A stretch of 64,000 nt of DNA from Cryptomeria japonica (lineage: Eukaryota; Streptophyta; Pinopsida; Cupressales; Cupressaceae). The position numbers and the translations under genes were made by a program. Below the pieces are notes generated by a model. That model did no database searches. It was not told the DNA's origin and was given only the letters and a program-made list of their open reading frames with translations. Shown here in pieces: positions 10,111 through 19,035 of this stretch (position 1 is its first letter; each line of letters begins with the position of its first letter). Location: positions 214,183,654 through 214,247,653 of the forward strand of contig NC_081411.1 of NCBI RefSeq assembly GCF_030272615.1, in the 5' to 3' direction.

Positions 10111-11701
10111 TTTGGATGGAAAAGTATTTTTATGAGATATATTCTAGAATTTTTGGTTTTCTTTCAAATAAAGGAATTTCCAATAAGTTTTCATAGAAAT
10201 TGGGTTCTTTAGATGAGTAGATTCAATATTTTGTTCTTTAAATTGATTCAATTTCATTTGTCCAACTTCCAAGGAAATATATATACATTCATTATGAATG
10301 GGTGGCAAGGCGGGACAAGAGTCTCTAGTGTTTCAATCATAGTTGGGGATGCTGATTTCAATGAAGATGAAGATAGTGATGATCTTCTCCTTCCTACTCA
10401 GAATTTTTCTAGTGTGTTGGTGTTCTAGCCTTGGCTTGTGTAGAATGTCCAGGGTTACCTTGTCTTGTACCCTTCTTCTATGGCTCCTGGGATTCTTGTG
10501 TGGGGGTCCTCTTTCCTGTCCTTATAGACCTCTAATACGGTGTCCTTTGGGAGGCCCTTTGATGTATTGTATGTGGTAGGATTTCTGGTTCGTTGTTGCT
10601 GGTATCAGTTTTGCGCTTGTTGTAGGGCCTTGGTTCATTCTCCTTCTTCTAGACTCCTACTCATCGACTTCCCTATTTTGGGGGGCAAATCTTCTTGGAT
10701 CTGAATTGGTGTTGTGTTTTCTACTTCATGGGAGGGTCTTTCATGATACCTTCCATATTGAGGTGGCAGGTTTCAAGATGGACTCTCCTACAACCTCTGG
10801 TGACCCCTTTATGGTGGACATTTCCTATCTCCTGGCTGATTTTGGGCCTATTGAGGTGACTCTATTGCTTGTGAGTGCAATATTTTTTGCAGTTGTGGGT
10901 CTTGTTTCCCTTTCTTATATGGATTCAAGTGATCTCTATTCCTTTTTTGACAAGGGCTTGAAGGATGATGTGGTCATTACTTTAGAAGCTTCCTTTGGGT
11001 TTCCTCCTGAGGCTGAGTGACTTGTGGGTAAGATGTTTGATGCACCTCAAATTTTTATGGTTTTTTATTTCAAGTAGTTCTATTTTATTTCATAACTTTC
11101 TTTCCCTTCATGTCCTACGTGCTCTTGTCTCTTCTATTGAGGTGGAGGGGGTCTGGTCGGGTATCTTGGTGTTTATGTTTCTGCATCATAAATTTTCTTC
11201 AGATCTTCCTATAGAGGTGATACCATTTTATATTGAGGTGAAGAAGGTTTGTAATGGAGACGTTGTGTGATGTTTCTTAGGGGATCTCAATGCCCCTTTT
11301 TTTGGCTATAGGGAAGCTATTGTTGTCCCTTTCTCTTCCCTTTGTATGTTATAGCGTTTGCATGTGGAGATATTGAAAGATAAGGAGAACTTCATGTTGG
11401 ATTCTTTCAAGATTAAGGTTATGTGAGCCTTTCACAACCCTATGTCTATGTATCTCCAAGTTATGGGAACCTCATCAAAACCCATGGTTTCACTTTATGG
11501 GAGCCTTGTGAAACCCTTGGTTCAAGTTATGAATGCCTTACAAAAACCTTTTTCTATGTTCCTTTGATGTCTCTTGTTTCATGGCTTTGATCTCTTTGGT
11601 GGATTAGCCAATTCTTTGATGTTTATTCTCTAGTTTTGGGTTGTAGGTTGGTTGTTGTTAGTCTATGTCATTTCTTATTGCAACATGCTCTGTTTGTCTA
11701 T
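10111..11701 (+). other. Unresolved LINE-related spacer with small open frames
   Basis: Frames at 10706-11020 and 10995-11270 are open on the plus strand and have hydrophobic stretches, but I recognise no family. DNA motifs such as CCTATTGAGGTGA recur in this block and in inverted orientation at 7.1-7.4 kb, so it is more likely repeat sequence than genes. The copia element begins at 11707 and the interrupted sequence continues at 35065. Confidence 0.35.
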
Positions 11702-11706
11702 TTTGG
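11702..11706. repeat. Left target-site duplication of the large copia element
   Basis: TTTGG, repeated at 35060-35064. Confidence 0.85.
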
Positions 11707-13034
11707 TGTTAGCAACAACAATGAAGGAAAACTGAGAGAGGGGGGGTGAATCAGTTTTCACCGGATCTAAAAACTTAATCACAAATACAAATCTGATAAA
11801 CAAGAGCAATAACAAAGATAGGAAAATTGATAACACAACACACAACACCAAGATTTTGACATGGAAAATCCGGTTAAGGGAAACACCACATTGGGAACCT
11901 GCCCACAAGAAGATTATACTCTGTAGTAGTATGTGTAAATATTATAATGAGGAATGCACATGCATTCAGGCATGCTACCTAGATCTCACTACTCAAATGA
12001 TAATGACTCGAAAGGTTACAACCCTTAGGGAAGTCTCACTGACTTACAAAAAGATTCAGACTATATTCTGAAAGGAATGAACTGCAATAATAGCATCTCC
12101 AAATGCCAGATGACAATTCCAGTTAAGTACAATTGTCTACTCTGCAACACTAATACTTTCTCAATACACCACACCGAAAGATGAATTCTTGTTTGTACAT
12201 ATATCAATTTTTGATAAGGCAGACACAACCTCGACATCTAAATTACATGACAATATCACCTATTTATACATCAACCTTGACAACAATGTCGGCTAAATCC
12301 TTAACTCACAATTATAAAATTACATCGCACGGCACAAAGATCAACCATCGGATCAATATAATGATATACATGGCATAAAATGGACCTAATTAAAATTATA
12401 AAAAATGCAACACCACCAGAAATCACGCCAAGATCAACCACAACACGCTATACCACCAAGAAAACTACATAACATGAAGAATATCACCGGATCAACAAAA
12501 TCACCAAAAAATCACACAATGATCATGTGGATCATCAAAATAAATGGAAAATTATTAGGAAACACCAGCAATCATGTTAGAATCATTAGAGACAATTGCA
12601 CAAACACCACTTATTAAATATTCGTCTGTCAACATCTAAAACTCAAGAACACTCAAACAACAATAACTGTCATGAAGAAAGATAACTTGCATAGCACCAA
12701 ATCATGAACCATCTGAAATGAAGATAAACAAGACCAACCTAAATAATCTCCCAAAGGCTTAGCTCAAGATCTGATCACATCGAAATATACCAGAGGAAAT
12801 ACTAAACTTTGCAAAGAACTGATCAGAAAAACAAACTACAAATCAGATCACATGCCATGATCAATTAAGCTTCCAGGATCACCAAAACCAATACAGAAGA
12901 ATATAATGATACTGTAAATATTTCATACATCAAACCAAAATCCCAATAAACCAATCTATAAGCACTAGAGGAATAAATCACAGGAATATGTTGACATTAA
13001 TGACAACATATCCTAGCAACAACAATGGCCAACA
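11707..13034 (-). repeat. 3' LTR of the large copia element
   Basis: Starts TGTTAGCAACAACAATGAAGG and ends GGCCAACA. It aligns along its length with 33734-35059, with frequent substitutions. Confidence 0.9.
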
Positions 13035-13050
13035 ATCTCCCCCTTTGGCA
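13035..13050 (-). other. Copia polypurine tract
   Basis: On the minus strand this reads TGCCAAAGGGGGAGAT, directly before the 3' LTR. It is a typical copia plus-strand primer. Confidence 0.85.
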
Positions 13051-13373
13051 TTGATGGCAACATATGAATGTGAAAACTAATCAATTGAAAGAAAGAAGAC
13101 AAAGTAGACAAAACAGTTTTTCACATGCTTCTCTCCCCCTTTAACAACAATGACAAAGATCTCAAAATAGAAAACAAAACTCTCCCCTTGGATAAACAAA
13201 TCATGATTCTCTCACCCATAAATAAATAACTAATCCAATAGACTACTCCACCAGAGGAGCAAAACCAACTCATCAATTTGGATACAAGGAATAAAACTGT
13301 GAATTCCATTGGATTGATGCAACTCAATGCATCTAGTTCTCATTAGGAGAGGTGGATACCCCTAACTTGTCTC

Positions 13374-13634
13374 TTAAATAGACAATGTATCTATAGGCAA
13401 AGGCTTAGTGAAAATATCAGCAATTTGTTCCTTTGTAGACACATATTCCAGCTTCACTTCTTCCTCACTGACTTTTTCTCTCAAGTAATGATATTTGATT
13501 GACACATGTTTAGTCTTTGAATGTTGCATTGGATTCTTCGACATGTTAATAGAACTGGAATTATCAAAGTATATTATAGTAGGCTCATCATAGATAACTT
13601 TGATATCCTTTAATATTTGCTTCATCCAAACCAC
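13374..13634 (-). pseudogene. Copia RNase H, C-terminal part
   Basis: The frame encodes YFDNSSSINMSKNPMQHSKT, then KHVSIKYHYLREKV, then EQIADIFTKPLPIDTL. These are the hallmark C-terminal motifs of copia RNase H, with the catalytic Asp in FDNSSS. It is followed by about 320 bp of noncoding sequence and the polypurine tract, as expected. The preceding part of the domain, at 13635-13865, is out of frame. Confidence 0.85.
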
Positions 13635-13865
13635 CTAAGTGCAACTACCAACAACAATAATGTACTCAACGTCATTAGTAGATAAGGACACTGAATCATG
13701 TTTCTTACCAGCCCATGAAACCAATTTCTTACCTAAAAAGAAAGCACCATGAAAGGTACTCTTCTAGTCATCAACATCACCAGCCCAATCAGCATCAGTG
13801 TAAGCACATAACATGAAATCATCATTCCTCGGATACCAAAAACTATAATCTATAGTTCCCTTCAA

Positions 13866-14852
13866 TTATCTGAATATTTTCTTTACATCAGTGACATGAC
13901 TCTCTTCTGGATCAACTTGATATCTAGCAATAATGCACACAACATGCATAATGCCACACCCAGTCTGAGTAAGATATAGCAGTCCACCAAAAATAGATCT
14001 ATACATACTCTGATTATATTTTGGAGATTCATCATTCTTAGACAATTTGTAGCCAATCACCATAGGAGTTCCAACCGGTTTGGAGTCATCTAACCCAAAC
14101 TTCTTCACCAATTCCTTCACATATTTAGTTTGAGATATAAAAATAACTTTTCCAGTCTGTGAAATCTACAAACCTAAGAAAAATTTCATGTCTCCTATCA
14201 TAGACATTTGAAATTCTTTTTGCATGTCACCTTTTCCAGTCTATGAAATTTACAAACATAAGAAAAATTTCATGTCTCCTATCATAGATATCTCAAATTC
14301 TTTTTGCATGTCACCATCAAACTTCATGCTCAAGTCATCATATCCTCCAAAGATAATATCATAAACAAAAACTTCAACAATCAAGATATTATCATTCTCA
14401 ATATTGAACTACATAATACTATCAACAATCCATTTATTAAATCCTAATTTAAACAAATACGTATCCAATCTAGCATACTAGGCTCTAGGGGCTTATTTCA
14501 ATCCATAAAGAGCTTTCTTCAATTTACATACCATCTCACCATCATCTAATAATAAAAATCCATCAGGTTGCTCAATGTAGACTTATTCCTCAAGATCACC
14601 ATTCAGAAAAGCTGACTTGACATCCATTTGATACACTTTGAAACCTTTATAAGTAGCATATGCAAGCAACAATCTAACAACTTCAAGTCTGTCTACTAGA
14701 GAAAAAGTGTCCCCATAATCAATTCCTTCTTTTTGTGAATATCCTTTGCATACCAGTCTTTCTTTATTTCTGACTACTTCACCGACTTCAATCAATTTAT
14801 TCTTGAATACCCATTTAGTACCAATAACATTCTTATTTTTAGTTATAGGCAC
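13866..14852 (-). pseudogene. Copia reverse transcriptase fragments
   Basis: Two frames represent the start and end of the domain. At 14583-14852 there is NVIGTKWVFKNKL, GYSQKEGIDYGDTFSLV and YQMDVKSAFLNGDLEE, the usual N-terminal copia RT with the first catalytic Asp in MDVKSAF. At 13866-14120 there is KKFGLDDSKPVGTPM followed by SMYRSIFGGLLYLTQT, the thumb/connection region. The middle part, expected to hold YVDD, lies at about 14120-14580 and is broken; a near-duplicate of about 88 bp (14145-14232 and 14233-14320) also disrupts it. The copy is not functional. Confidence 0.85.
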
Positions 14853-15094
14853 AAGCTCCCATGTGTTATTCTATTCAATCTGATTCAACTCTTCTTCCAT
14901 AGATCTCATCCAATTTTCATCTTTGCAAGCCTCAACAACATCTTTAGGTTCAACTTTAGAAATTAAATATACCTCTTCAGTAGCTAGTCTTCTTCTAGTC
15001 ATCACACCTTTATTTTTATCTCCAATAATCTAATTTTCAGAATGATTCAATCTTACATACCTCAGACTCTTCTAATTGTTCTGATTTCTTGGTT

Positions 15095-15099
15095 CCTAC
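15095..15099. repeat. Left target-site duplication of the Tat-type element
   Basis: CCTAC, repeated exactly at 31383-31387. Confidence 0.9.
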
Positions 15100-15885
15100 T
15101 GTATATGGTGAAAATGGATAGCAATAAACAACAATATTGAAAGACTAAAATGGATTCAACCACTAAACCCTAGCCTAACAATGAACAAAGATCCACCATA
15201 ACATATGAAGATAACCTAAGACAATGTAAATAACTCAAAATCACAAACATTATACCATCACATGTCCACTAGGGTTTTGATCTCCATTCTTCCTATCTCC
15301 ATTGATCTTGTTTGATATGCTTGCTCTCAGATTTTTGTATGCACAAGAGCTCAACAAAGAACGGAATGTGGTTGCAAGTAGAATTGTAGTGTAGCCAAGT
15401 CCTCCAAAATCAGTCATTAGGATATGTCATTAGGGTTTGTCAATGAAGAAAGCATCTCCTTAAATAGAAGACACAATAAGAAATGGAGGGTTAAGATTGA
15501 GAGGTGTAAAAAGAGAGGTCGGCTAGGATTAGAGGGTAGGTATAAGAAATACCAAAATAATGAAAGAAGTAGGTAGTGTAGGAATTAAGAGATGAATGAC
15601 ATGTGTCATGTGTAGAAAAAGATAATGAATTAATTAAATAAATAAAGATTTATTTAATTAATAGAAGAAGTAGGACAATTAAATAAATAAAATATTTATT
15701 TAATTTAGGAAAGGGATAATTTAAATAAATAAATGTATTTATTTAAATGAGAAATAAGGCTAGAAGAGGATAAATGAATTAATTAAATAAATAAAGATTT
15801 ATTTAATTAATAGAAGAATTAGGCTTAGATAATTAAATAAATAAAATATTTATTTAATTAGACATGACAATTTTAGGTGTCTACA
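15100..15885 (-). repeat. 3' LTR of the Tat-type element
   Basis: 786 bp, TGTATATGG...GTGTCTACA on the plus strand. On the minus strand its first 250 bp (U3) hold five A/T palindromes (15628-15860); a TATTTAAG box at about 15456-15464 is a candidate promoter. Confidence 0.95.
15628..15860. repeat. Five A/T palindromes in U3 of the LTR
   Basis: Each has the form AATTAAATAAAT...ATTTATTTAATT, centred near 15645, 15691, 15734, 15795 and 15846. Purine-rich linkers such as AGAAGAAGTAGGAC separate them. The same array is in the other LTR at 31125-31357. Their arms could fold into strong hairpins. Confidence 0.8.
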
Positions 15886-15903
15886 TTTTGCCCCTCTTTG
15901 AGA
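15886..15903 (-). other. Polypurine tract of the Tat-type element
   Basis: On the minus strand this reads TCTCAAAGAGGGGCAAAA and abuts the 3' LTR. Confidence 0.85.
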
Positions 15904-16130
15904 CAATGCGACTTGTCGCGTTGTTTCAAAGAAAATAAGATGAACTGATACAGAGTTGCCCCAAGATGGGAATTATATGCCCCCTCGAGAGATTGGATGA
16001 AAATGTCTGAAAAGATTGCAGACAATCTCTCGATAAGAAAGATGGAATAGAATGGGTTGAGCGAATAATGTGACAAAGTCACAGGATGAAGAATACTGAC
16101 TCGGGAAATGAAGGGCAGGGCTAGGGTAGG

Positions 16131-16140
16131 CTATAAGATA
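16131..16140 (+). promoter_or_regulatory. TATA box of the antisense PMD gene
   Basis: CTATAAGATA lies 99 bp before the exon 1 ATG. A start about 30 bp downstream would give a 5' UTR of roughly 65-70 nt. The position and match fit a plant core promoter; no other candidate lies closer. Confidence 0.5.
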
Positions 16141-16229
16141 GACCACGGGCAAAAGACATCCTCATTGTCATCCACACCCTTAGAAGATCACAGTGCAGAG
16201 CGAGAAAAGAGCAGCAGCAGTCAGCAGCG

Positions 16230-16295
16230 ATGGCATTCGTTCATAGATTCGACCGTGTCCGCCGATTCCAGAGGCCAGCAGATGCAGGAGAGCCG
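16230..16295 (+). CDS. Antisense PMD gene, exon 1
   Basis: An ATG at 16230 opens a 22-codon frame, MAFVHRFDRVRRFQRPADAG plus Glu-Pro, that ends exactly at a consensus donor (CCG then GTAAGT). The phase is 0 and matches exon 2 at 17086, so splicing gives one continuous frame. The exon is rich in basic and aromatic residues and lies upstream of the PMD domain proper. It is too short to be found as a free frame. The exon is inferred from the TATA box, ATG, donor and matching acceptor phase; a transcript has not been seen. Confidence 0.6.
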
Positions 16296-16411
16296 GTAAG
16301 TACCCGAAAACCTCCTCATACTTTCACGCATTTCGAGTTTTGTCATAAATGCATGTTTAGGAGCAATAAATGCGCTAGGAATAGGATAGTTTAAAAGTGC
16401 AAAAACGCGCA

Positions 16412-16725
16412 ACCGCATCTGTGTCAACGCCAGGCGCGTCTGTGTCCAACAGGCGCGTCTGTGTCGGATCCAGGCGCGTCTGTGCCTGGAACCGCGTTTG
16501 TGTTGTATGCGGACGCGTTTGTAAAATGTAGCAGCGTCTGTGATTTTTAGTAGCGTTTATGTCATGTAGGGACGTCTGTGTTCCCTGGTCGCGTTTGTGT
16601 CTGGCATAGGCACATTTGTGTTCAGAAAACGCGTCTGTGTTGCAGAGGCACGTGTATGCAGTCTATAAGCGCGTTTATGAGTTAAAAGCGCGTGTGTGTT
16701 GAAACAGTGCGTTTGTGTGTTTAAA
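16412..16725 (+). repeat. GCGTCTGTG-type short repeats in the PMD intron
   Basis: About 16 degenerate copies of GCGYSTKTGTGT occur every 15-27 bp (for example GGCGCGTCTGTGTCC, CGCGTTTGTGTCTGG). Linkers between copies are unrelated. The same core, in the gag-pol sense, fills the element's leader at 28737-29020 and 30228-30485. Confidence 0.85.
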
Positions 16726-16750
16726 TGCATGGTTTTAGTCCTTTAGGTCA

Positions 16751-17052
16751 AATCGGCAGTTCTGTGATGAACATACGCTGTCGATTGGATAAGCTGCTGA
16801 GAGGATACACTCAAGCAGGTCCTCTAGGAAGATTAGGATAGATCAAGGCACTTTGTGATGAACAGGGAGTGCGAATGTGAGTGACACTTTGTGATGAATA
16901 GGGAATGTCACACACGTAGTACTTTGTGATGAACAGGGAGCACTACTAGGATAGATAGCAACACTTTGTGATGAACAGTGAGTGTCACTAGGGTAGATAA
17001 CCATATGCATTTAGGTAGCGAGTAGCATTTTGTGATAAACAGTGAATGCCAC
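16751..17052 (+). repeat. Array of six hairpins with a shared loop core
   Basis: Six units share the loop core TTGTGATGAACAGGG or a close variant. Stems: AATCGGCAG/CTGTCGATT (16751-16786, one G-T pair), GCACT/AGTGC (16848-16872), GTGACACT/AATGTCAC (16881-16911), GTAGTACT/AGCACTAC (16916-16946), ACACT/AGTGT (16961-16985), GCATT/AATGC (17025-17049). The two 8-bp stems have one mismatch each. Stem sequences differ between units but pairing is mostly kept, for example C-G changed to T-A. The array ends about 35 bp before the splice acceptor. Confidence 0.75.
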
Positions 17053-17085
17053 GATAACTGACATGATTGAGTTGCTTGACTGCAG

Positions 17086-17967
17086 GAGTATTTGCCGATG
17101 TTGGAGTCACGGGAGAGATTCCCGTCGACTCAGAGACTGCGACTAGAGTTGTCTATCCAGGACATGATTTCCATTGAGGAGATGGGTCTCACACATATGC
17201 TCTATGTGCCCGAGTTTCGGGCAAACATGGGGTTGCTGACTGCGTTGGCCGAGAGATGGCACTCAGAGACATGCACGTTTCACCTGCCGATGGGTGAGAT
17301 GACAGTGACATTAGAGGATGTATATAGGATTCTACATGTTCCTATTGATGGAGAGTTGATCCCCTACGACCGTGACGGTGACAGGGAGGCCTTGAGATGG
17401 GTTTTTCAGGATCCTGAGTTGGAGATGCAAGCAGGTCATGTAGCATGGGACACCATGACTGCCACGAGATTAGCATTGCCGGCAGTTGTTGGGGGAGTCA
17501 TCAGTGGATACTTGTGTCCAGACAGGGCCACACGAGGATTGGCAGTGGGCTGGAGAGGGGCCTTGGAGACGCTGATGGCAGAGCATACTAGGTATGCATG
17601 GGGGCCATGTGTCCTAGCACATTTGTATTATGAGCTGCATCAGTTTGTATATCATGGATCAGTGGGTTTGGGCTGCGGTGTGACTCTCTTGCAGGTGTGG
17701 GCCTATGAGCACCTTCCCATCACACGGCCGATTCACTTCAGAGGCAGAGGACAGGGACAGAGTTTTGTGCACCTATATGCCATGATTACATCCCAGCCTC
17801 GGATTGGGAGATTGGAGCACTGGAGGAGAGTCATTGATGACATTGGCATGGTGATCTGGAGGCCGTACCTGGGGTGCGAGGAGTGGGAGGACGACACATT
17901 GGAGCTGCCCTACACCTTCCGGAGCAGGTACCTGATTGGGCGGACGCCCTATATATTAGAGAGATAG
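17086..17967 (+). CDS. Antisense PMD gene, exon 2 up to an amber codon: plant mobile domain protein
   Basis: Exon 2 begins with GAG TAT TTG CCG ATG after the acceptor at 17083-17085. With exon 1 it encodes 315 residues before TAG at 17965. It is a plant mobile domain (PMD, aminotransferase-like), the family of MAIN and MAIL1 and of many plant transposons. Diagnostic segments are AERWHSETCTFHLPMGEMTV, TLEDVYRILHVPIDGELI, the WGPCVLAHLYYEL helix and GVTLLQVWAYEHLPITRP. If unspliced, the first ATG is at 17098. Cellular PMD proteins act in the nucleus in transposon silencing and expression control; the role of element-borne copies is not settled. It could serve the element as an anti-silencing factor, which is speculation. 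Confidence 0.8.
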   Translation, partial: EYLPMLESRERFPSTQRLRLELSIQDMISIEEMGLTHMLYVPEFRANMGLLTALAERWHSETCTFHLPMGEMTVTLEDVYRILHVPIDGELIPYDRDGDREALRWVFQDPELEMQAGHVAWDTMTATRLALPAVVGGVISGYLCPDRATRGLAVGWRGALETLMAEHTRYAWGPCVLAHLYYELHQFVYHGSVGLGCGVTLLQVWAYEHLPITRPIHFRGRGQGQSFVHLYAMITSQPRIGRLEHWRRVIDDIGMVIWRPYLGCEEWEDDTLELPYTFRSRYLIGRTPYILER

Positions 17968-19035
17968 CTGGTGGATAGGGTATGCAGGCAGTATGGCAGG
18001 ATTCAGAGGATGCCCCGAGGCTCGGGCATGTATGCCCGTACGGTCCGAGATCAGGTGCAGTTTGGCCCACTGCTATCATATGATCAGGCAGTGATGCAGC
18101 TAGTGGAGATGATGCCGATGCCATGGGACATGTGGCCAGAGGTAGATGATGCAGGGATGGACGCAGAGTACTCTGCGTACTGGGCAGAGCATCCATTTCC
18201 TAGATTGACAGATCCAGCAGAGCCCGTGGATGGAGAGGGTGGAGGAGAGGATGATGATGGAGGAGGGGATGGAGGCAGGGGCCGGCGGAGGCGGAGGGGA
18301 GTGGTGGGAGAGAGACGGGTAGCACCTCGGAGGGAGGGAGGACAGGAGAGAGCAACTCCAGTGGTGAGAGGACGAGGTGGACTGCCCCTACAGGTGCCAG
18401 CAGCACAGGGTCCCAGAGAGGGACAGAGACAGGTGCAGCCAGAGGGACAGAGACAGGCACAGCCACAGGTACCTATACAGGCACAGGGACAGGTGCAGGC
18501 AGAGGCACAGGGACAGGCACCTGTAGAGGAGGAGCCACAGGTAGGGACGGAGAGCGGAGACTCTAAGGAGGATGAGGTGCTTAGGCTGCGGGAGATCTGC
18601 CAGGGCCAGGCAGATGAGATTGAGGATTTGGTTCGAGAGAAGAACCACCTCAGGATCAGGGTCCGAGATACAGAGCGGGAGAGGGATCAGGCCATCCAGA
18701 GATATACAGAGGCCGAGACAGCTCTGAGGGCAGGGAGGCGGGCAGCAGAGGATGCAGGGGCAGGCTACGCATATGTTTTGCGAGCCGGAGAGGAGATCGC
18801 CTACTGGAGGGATCTATACTATGCAGTCGTGCCAGCAGATCAGCGGGCTAGGAGCTTCCATAGATCGTCGCGCACAGCGACGGCTACGGGAGGGAGCCGC
18901 AGGAGACAGGCATCCAGCGGTGGGGTTATGGGGCCTCCACCACCACCAGAGAGACAGGGGGATCCTGGGGCAGGTCCATCTACAGCTCAGACTCCGTCGA
19001 GGCGAGGCGGCTCCGAGGGAGGGAGTTCCTCATAG
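17968..19035 (+). CDS. PMD gene continuation after the amber codon: domain end, basic, Q-rich and coiled-coil tail
   Basis: This is the same frame as 17086-17967, separated only by TAG, and runs 355 codons to the stop at 19033. Its first part, DRVCRQYGRIQRMPRG, continues the conserved PMD pattern, so the stop lies inside the domain and this is not a separate gene. Next come an acidic Gly-rich stretch, an Arg-rich block (GRGRRRRRGVVGERR) resembling a nuclear localisation signal, Gln/Pro/Ala repeats, then a strong coiled coil (DEVLRLREICQGQADEIEDL onward, about 65 residues), and a Ser/Gly tail. With readthrough the protein would have about 671 residues. The start is uncertain: no ATG is available near the stop, so expression needs readthrough, reinitiation or loss of the stop. 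Confidence 0.6.
   Translation: MVDRVCRQYGRIQRMPRGSGMYARTVRDQVQFGPLLSYDQAVMQLVEMMPMPWDMWPEVDDAGMDAEYSAYWAEHPFPRLTDPAEPVDGEGGGEDDDGGGDGGRGRRRRRGVVGERRVAPRREGGQERATPVVRGRGGLPLQVPAAQGPREGQRQVQPEGQRQAQPQVPIQAQGQVQAEAQGQAPVEEEPQVGTESGDSKEDEVLRLREICQGQADEIEDLVREKNHLRIRVRDTERERDQAIQRYTEAETALRAGRRAAEDAGAGYAYVLRAGEEIAYWRDLYYAVVPADQRARSFHRSSRTATATGGSRRRQASSGGVMGPPPPPERQGDPGAGPSTAQTPSRRGGSEGGSSS
18412..18535 (+). repeat. In-frame GC-rich minisatellite (Gln/Pro/Ala repeats)
   Basis: Imperfect 12-18-bp units of the type AGGGACAGAGACAGGCACAG encode EGQRQVQP, EGQRQAQPQVP and AQGQVQAEAQGQAP. All unit changes keep the frame. Confidence 0.8.

Larger units (their letters stand above)
16296..17085 (+). other. 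Intron of the antisense PMD gene (790 bp)
   Basis: It starts GTAAGTACC and ends TTGCTTGACTGCAG, with branch-point-like CTGAC or CTTGAC sequences 10-30 bp upstream of the acceptor. It contains two repeat arrays: 16 GCGTCTGTG-like units (16412-16725) and six hairpins (16751-17052). Because the gene is opposite to the element's genomic RNA, this intron cannot be removed from the RNA that is reverse transcribed. That explains how a spliced gene can persist in a retrotransposon. Confidence 0.6.

Noticed and set aside
10706-11020. Membrane protein gene
   Set aside because: Hydrophobic by composition; the DNA recurs as a repeat and no family is recognisable.
16751-17052. CRISPR-like array
   Set aside because: Repeats are hairpins with a constant loop and variable stems at uneven spacing in plant DNA, the opposite of a constant repeat with variable spacers.
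17928-17987. 60-bp in-frame mini-intron removing the amber codon
   Set aside because: Borders (CAG/GTACCT and TATGCAG) are possible, but 60 bp is short for a plant intron and it would delete part of the conserved domain. Kept only as an alternative.
18200-18648. Antisense Leu- and Ser-rich frames
   Set aside because: Shadows of the Q-rich and coiled-coil part of the PMD gene.
17971-19035. Separate gene starting at GTG 17971
   Set aside because: Same frame as the preceding PMD frame, with conserved domain sequence on both sides of the single TAG; a GTG start is not expected in a plant nuclear gene.
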